Source of the DNA: Propionibacteriaceae bacterium | GTDB lineage: Bacteria; Actinomycetota; Actinomycetes; Propionibacteriales; Propionibacteriaceae | Assembly: GCA_030537675.1 (NCBI GenBank) | Contig: JAUNVL010000013.1 | Span: 1-43,189, forward strand | Direction of reading: 5' to 3' | DNA: 43,189 nt | The notes under the pieces: generated by a model | Databases searched by the model: none | Seen by the model: only the letters and a program-made list of their open reading frames with translations | Told to the model about the DNA's origin: nothing | Program-made: the position numbers and the translations under genes | Part shown: piece by piece, positions 39,529 through 43,189 of the stretch | Layout of the letters: each line of letters begins with the position of its first letter | How positions within the stretch are numbered: the stretch's first letter is position 1

Positions 39529-41061
39529 ATGCCGAACACCTCCAACAATCCCCTGAAAGATCCCCAGGATCGCCGTCTGCCGCAGATCGCAGGCCCTTGC
39601 GTCCTCGTGATCTTTGGCGTGACGGGTGACCTGTCCCGCAAGAAGTTGATGCCCGCGGTCTACGATCTCGCCAACCGTGGAATGTTACCCCCCGGGTTCG
39701 GACTCGTCGGTTTCGCACGGCGGGACTGGAAGGACCAGGATTTCGCGAAGGAAGTACACGACGCCGTCAAGGAGCATGCCCGGACGCCGTTTCGTGAGGA
39801 GGTCTGGGAGCAGTTGCTGGAAGGCATCCGCTTTGTGCCCGGCACCTTTGACTCGGACGACTCCTTCGACAAGCTCAAGGAGACCATCACCGATCTGGAC
39901 CGCGCGCGCGGCACGGGCGGCAACCATGCCTTCTACCTCTCCATCCCGCCGTCGAGCTTCGAGGTGGTCGTTGCCCAACTGAAGAAGCACGGCCTGACGG
40001 ACAGTGAACAGGGCGGCTGGAACCGCGTGGTCATCGAGAAGCCGTTCGGCCACGACCTGGAGTCCGCCAAGGAGCTGAACGCGGTGGTCAACTCCCTCTT
40101 CGAACCCCACGAGGTGTTCCGGATCGACCACTACCTTGGCAAGGAGACCGTGCAGAACATGCTGGCTCTCCGGTTCGCCAACCAGATGTTCGAACCCATC
40201 TGGAACAACCACTATGTCAGTCACGTCCAGATCACGATGGCTGAGGACATCGGCATCGGTGGCCGCGCAGGCTACTACGACGGCATCGGTGCCGCCCGCG
40301 ACGTCATCCAGAACCACCTGCTGCAGTTGCTGGCCCTCACCGCCATGGAGGAGCCGACGTCCTTCGAGGCCTCCCAATTGCGCGCCGAGAAGCAGAAGGT
40401 GCTGGCGGCCGCACACGTTCCCGGCGATCTCTCCGTCAGTACGGCCCGAGGGCAGTACTGCGCGGGCTGGCAGGGCGCCCAGCAGGTCAAGGGCTACCTG
40501 GAGGAGGACGGTGTGGACGCGGGCTCCTCCACGGAGACCTACGCCGCCATTCGCGTGGACGTGGAGAACCGGCGCTGGGCGGGGGTGCCGTTCTACCTGC
40601 GGGCAGCCAAGCGCATGCCCCGCCGCGTGACAGAGGTGGCACTCAACTTCAAGCGGGCTCCGCACCTCCCCTTCACTCCGACCGATACCGAGGAACTGGG
40701 CACCAACGCACTGGTCATGCGCATCCAGCCGGACGAAGGTGTGACCCTGCGCTTCGGCGCCAAGGTCCCCGGCACACAGATGGAGATCCGCGAGGTGTCC
40801 ATGGATTTCGCCTATGGCGGCTCTTTCACGGAATCGTCGCCGGAGGCCTACGAGCGCCTCATTCTCGACGTGATGCTCGGAGATCCCCCGTTGTTCCCCC
40901 AACAGGAGGAGGTGGAACTCAGCTGGAAGATCCTGGACCCGGTTCTGGAGCACTGGGCCAACGAGCCCGAACAGCCCGAGGCCTACGAATCCGGCACATG
41001 GGGTCCCCAGAGCGCCTTCGACATGCTCGCCCGCGATGGCTTCGCGTGGCGCCGGCCCTGA
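39529..41061 (+). CDS. zwf: Glucose-6-phosphate 1-dehydrogenase
   Basis: Catalyses the first step of the oxidative pentose phosphate pathway, making 6-phosphogluconolactone and NADPH. A 510-residue cytoplasmic enzyme. The coenzyme loop is [15 protein letters not shown] (~26-40), EKPFGHDL is at ~180, the active-site signature [15 protein letters not shown] (~203-217) contains the catalytic His, and [11 protein letters not shown] and [12 protein letters not shown] lie in the C-terminal domain. ATG 39529 has AAGGAAG 5-11 nt upstream; the frame is open for 18 more codons upstream. It is the first gene of zwf-opcA-pgl, 17 nt before opcA. Confidence 0.96.
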   Translation: MPNTSNNPLKDPQDRRLPQIAGPCVLVIFGVTGDLSRKKLMPAVYDLANRGMLPPGFGLVGFARRDWKDQDFAKEVHDAVKEHARTPFREEVWEQLLEGIRFVPGTFDSDDSFDKLKETITDLDRARGTGGNHAFYLSIPPSSFEVVVAQLKKHGLTDSEQGGWNRVVIEKPFGHDLESAKELNAVVNSLFEPHEVFRIDHYLGKETVQNMLALRFANQMFEPIWNNHYVSHVQITMAEDIGIGGRAGYYDGIGAARDVIQNHLLQLLALTAMEEPTSFEASQLRAEKQKVLAAAHVPGDLSVSTARGQYCAGWQGAQQVKGYLEEDGVDAGSSTETYAAIRVDVENRRWAGVPFYLRAAKRMPRRVTEVALNFKRAPHLPFTPTDTEELGTNALVMRIQPDEGVTLRFGAKVPGTQMEIREVSMDFAYGGSFTESSPEAYERLILDVMLGDPPLFPQQEEVELSWKILDPVLEHWANEPEQPEAYESGTWGPQSAFDMLARDGFAWRRP

Positions 41062-41078
41062 ACGCATAAGGAACCAAC

Positions 41079-41981
41079 GTGATCATCGAATTGAAGAACA
41101 CCACCACCCGCGAGGTGGCCTCCGAGTTGCTGCGCGCCCGCCGCAACGTCGGCTCCGCCAGCGGCATGGTCCTGACCCTGCTGGTGGTCTCCGACGAGGA
41201 CCACCGCGACGACGCGCTCCAGGCGGCCCGCGCCTCCGCCACAGCGCACCCCTCCAGAGTGATCGTGGTGACGTATGCCGACGGCGAGTCGCAACTCGAC
41301 GCGGAGATCCAGGTGGGCGAAGGCATCCCCGGTGACCTGCTGGCACTCACCATGACGGGGACTCTGGCCGAGCATGCCGGATCGGTACTGCTGCCCCTCC
41401 TGCTGCCCGACTCCCCCACCATCGTGTGGTGGCCGCACGACGCGCCCGATCATCCGAGCGAGGATCCCGTGGGCAGACTCGCTGACCGACGCATCACCGA
41501 TGCGGCCAGCGCCGACGATCCACAGGCAGCCCTCATCACGCGGGCCCGGAACTACACCCCGGGCGACACAGACCTGACGTGGACGAGACTGACCCGGTGG
41601 CGTGGCCTCCTCGCCGCCGCCCTCGACCAGTATCCCCACAAGGTGACACGTGCCCTGGTGCGCTCCGCGCCGGACAACGCGCCCGCCACCCTCCTGATGG
41701 CATGGCTGGAGGAGAGGTTGGGAGTGGAGGTGACCAACGAGGAGAGCGCCCGAGCAGGCGTGTCCGAAGTGCGTCTCACCACCGAGGAGGGGGACATCGT
41801 CATCAACAGGGGGCAGTCGGACAGCATCGCCCTCTACAACGTGCCGGGTCAGCCCGAACGCAAGGTGGCACTGCGTCGCCGTCCGCTGACGGACCTGCTC
41901 ACCGAGGAACTCCAGAGAATGGACGCTGACGACATCTTCGAAGCTGCCGTCGGACGAATCGTGAAGCGGGAGGATGCCTGA
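41079..41981 (+). CDS. opcA: Glucose-6-phosphate dehydrogenase assembly protein OpcA
   Basis: A 300-residue OpcA protein required for assembly or activation of G6PD in cyanobacteria and actinobacteria. It has TLLVVSDEDHRDDALQAA, HPSRVIVVTYAD, LLLPDSPTIVWWPHDAPDHPSEDPVG (family signature), ADRRITDAA, YTPGDTDLTWTRLTRWRGLLAAALDQ and the C-terminal TDLLTEELQRMDADDIFEAA. GTG 41079 has AAGGA 8 nt upstream. The stop codon lies inside the start region of pgl, so they are coupled. Confidence 0.95.
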   Translation: MIIELKNTTTREVASELLRARRNVGSASGMVLTLLVVSDEDHRDDALQAARASATAHPSRVIVVTYADGESQLDAEIQVGEGIPGDLLALTMTGTLAEHAGSVLLPLLLPDSPTIVWWPHDAPDHPSEDPVGRLADRRITDAASADDPQAALITRARNYTPGDTDLTWTRLTRWRGLLAAALDQYPHKVTRALVRSAPDNAPATLLMAWLEERLGVEVTNEESARAGVSEVRLTTEEGDIVINRGQSDSIALYNVPGQPERKVALRRRPLTDLLTEELQRMDADDIFEAAVGRIVKREDA

Positions 41982-41982
41982 C

Positions 41983-42714
41983 ATGTACAGACGCATCGTT
42001 CGACTCGATGATGCCGATGAGGTGGCGGACGTGGTGGCACGTCGGCTCCTGGTCCGCATCGTGGAACTGCAGGAAAAGCGTGGCGTGGTCCACATCTGCC
42101 TGACCGGCGGGGACACGGCCAACCAGATGTACGAGCGGTTCGCCGCCCTGGTGCCGGACTCCGAACTCGACGCCAGCAAGCTCCAGCTCTGGTGGGGTGA
42201 CGAGCGGTTCGTGCCTGCCACCGACGAGTCACGAAACTCGCTGCAGGCAGTCACCCGGTTGGCCCGTACGGTTTCCATCAAGTCTGCGGACATCCACATG
42301 ATGCCCGCACAGGATGGGCGTGCCGACTCGCATCAGTGCGCGGCAGAGTACGAGACGGAACTCGGGGACACCGCGTTCGACATCACGCTGTTGGGCATCG
42401 GCAAGGACGGCCACGTGGGCTCGATCTTCCCCGGACATCCCAGCTTCGCATCCACCAGCCGCAGCGTGATCGGTGTCACGGATGCCCCGAAGCCGCCGTC
42501 GGATCGGATCTCGCTGACCATCCCCGCCCTCAACCGCTCCGACGAAGTCTGGTTCATCGCCACGGGAGCCTCGAAAGCAGATGCCGTGGCGCGGAGTCTG
42601 GCGGGTGACGAGGAGCTTCCCGCGGCCCATGTGCAGGCGAAGGAGGCCATCTACTGGTTCCTCGACGCGGACGCCGCCCATGAACTGCCGGCGCCCTACA
42701 TCTGCGCCCTCTGA
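41983..42714 (+). CDS. pgl: 6-phosphogluconolactonase
   Basis: Hydrolyses 6-phosphogluconolactone, the product of Zwf. A 243-residue protein of the DevB/NagB-like fold. It has ICLTGGDTANQMYERF (phosphate loop), LQLWWGDERFVPATDESRNS (signature), IHMMPAQDG, and LLGIGKDGHVGSIFPGH with the catalytic His. ATG 41983 is preceded by GGAGG with 9-nt spacing. An in-frame ATG at 41974 directly behind that site would add three residues. It ends the zwf operon before a very strong terminator. Confidence 0.95.
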   Translation: MYRRIVRLDDADEVADVVARRLLVRIVELQEKRGVVHICLTGGDTANQMYERFAALVPDSELDASKLQLWWGDERFVPATDESRNSLQAVTRLARTVSIKSADIHMMPAQDGRADSHQCAAEYETELGDTAFDITLLGIGKDGHVGSIFPGHPSFASTSRSVIGVTDAPKPPSDRISLTIPALNRSDEVWFIATGASKADAVARSLAGDEELPAAHVQAKEAIYWFLDADAAHELPAPYICAL

Positions 42715-42738
42715 AAAAACCGCACCCTGCTGGAACGA

Positions 42739-42787
42739 CAAGCAACCGGGGCCGCTGCTGCGCAGCGGCCCCGGTTGCTTCTTCTCA
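42739..42787. terminator. Strong bidirectional terminator between pgl and rbpA
   Basis: A perfect 19-bp stem (AAGCAACCGGGGCCGCTGC and its complement) with a 3-nt TGC loop is followed by TTCTTCT. It lies 25 nt after the pgl stop and 21-69 nt from the convergent rbpA stop. Confidence 0.93.
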
Positions 42788-42807
42788 TGTGTTGTTGAAT
42801 CAACCAG

Positions 42808-43164
42808 TCAGTAGATGACCTCACCTGAGGCGCGACGTGCGCGCAATGAGGCGACGGCCTCGTCAAGGATCTGCTTCGCCTCAGCCTCGCTCCGACGTTC
42901 CTTCACGTAGGCGAGGTGCGTCTTGTACGGCGTGATCTTCGGCGGTGGCGGAGGATTGTCCGCGTCGGTGTTGGCGGGAAGCCCACAGCGGGGACAGTCC
43001 CAGGCTTCAGGGATGGGTGCATCGATTGCGAAAGCGGGACGGGTCTCGTGCCCACTCGAGCAGTAGTAGGAGACGTGCAGCCTCGGGGCGGAATCACCCC
43101 GCTCTGCTTCTCCCATGGGACCGGCGCCGACTCGGCTACCGCGGATGGCGTTGCCACCTGCCAC
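42808..43164 (-). CDS. rbpA: RNA polymerase-binding protein RbpA
   Basis: A 118-residue actinobacterial transcription factor that stabilises the open complex of RNA polymerase with the principal sigma factors. It has the N-terminal tail and GGNAIRGSRVG, the zinc-binding core with Cys35, His39, Cys57 and Cys60 (YYCSSGHET...WDCPRCG), the basic linker KITPYKTHLAYVKERRSEAEA, and the sigma-interaction helix AKQILDEAVASLRARR. The GTG start has GGAGGA 6-11 nt upstream. It is the most secure marker that the host is an actinobacterium. Confidence 0.96.
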   Translation of the reverse strand: MAGGNAIRGSRVGAGPMGEAERGDSAPRLHVSYYCSSGHETRPAFAIDAPIPEAWDCPRCGLPANTDADNPPPPPKITPYKTHLAYVKERRSEAEAKQILDEAVASLRARRASGEVIY

Positions 43165-43189
43165 GATTACTCCTCCAGGACTTGGTTGT

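Overview
The window is a high-GC, densely packed chromosomal segment of an actinobacterium. RbpA, OpcA, an InhA-type FabI beside FabG, a SufR-led suf operon and a COX15-type ctaA next to ctaB all point there. The overall gene content would fit Propionibacteriaceae, but that family call is a guess from recollection, not a database result. No rRNA, tRNA, CRISPR array, insertion sequence or phage gene was seen, and the window looks like ordinary chromosome throughout.

Layout. 1-2973: 3' part of a secreted ExeM/NucH-type nuclease, a SpoU/TrmH RNA methyltransferase and a bile-acid:sodium symporter-like transporter. 2998-7107 (minus strand): fabG-fabI (last steps of fatty-acid elongation), then a lone ABC ATPase overlapping an NfeD/SPFH membrane pair. 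7200-10575 (plus): DUF3099 protein, SURF1 and an RlmA-like methyltransferase joined by overlapping start/stop codons, then an AAA+ ATPase. 10641-15257: phosphohexomutase, ABC-F protein, ThpR, alpha/beta hydrolase. 15427-18131: a NarL-type response regulator and a DesK-type sensor kinase, separated by a small membrane protein on the opposite strand and an unannotated 50-residue peptide gene with a strong ribosome binding site. 18119-24829 (minus): the complete SUF iron-sulfur operon sufR-sufB-sufD-Rieske-sufC-sufS-sufU-DUF59.

24966-35840 (minus) is the most distinctive region: one operon, lacI - sugar-binding lipoprotein - two permeases - secreted PF10091 (GH144-like) glucanase - GH3 beta-glucosidase - long GH94 phosphorylase. 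It starts at a promoter overlapped by a 22-bp perfect LacI-type palindrome. The combination resembles the Listeria sophoro-oligosaccharide locus, and I read it as a beta-1,2-glucan utilisation system: cut outside, import, then split by phosphorolysis and hydrolysis inside. Glucose-1-phosphate so formed would feed the phosphohexomutase and the zwf-opcA-pgl genes of this same window.

35927-39348: ABC-2 type exporter coupled to ctaA, convergent with ctaB (heme A and heme O synthesis; compare SURF1 at 7562). 39529-42714: zwf-opcA-pgl, the oxidative pentose phosphate branch, ending at a very strong terminator, then rbpA on the opposite strand.

A recurring feature is that many genes have no Shine-Dalgarno sequence but carry a TANNNT hexamer 6-8 nt before the start codon, as expected for leaderless mRNAs. 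I used this to choose several starts.
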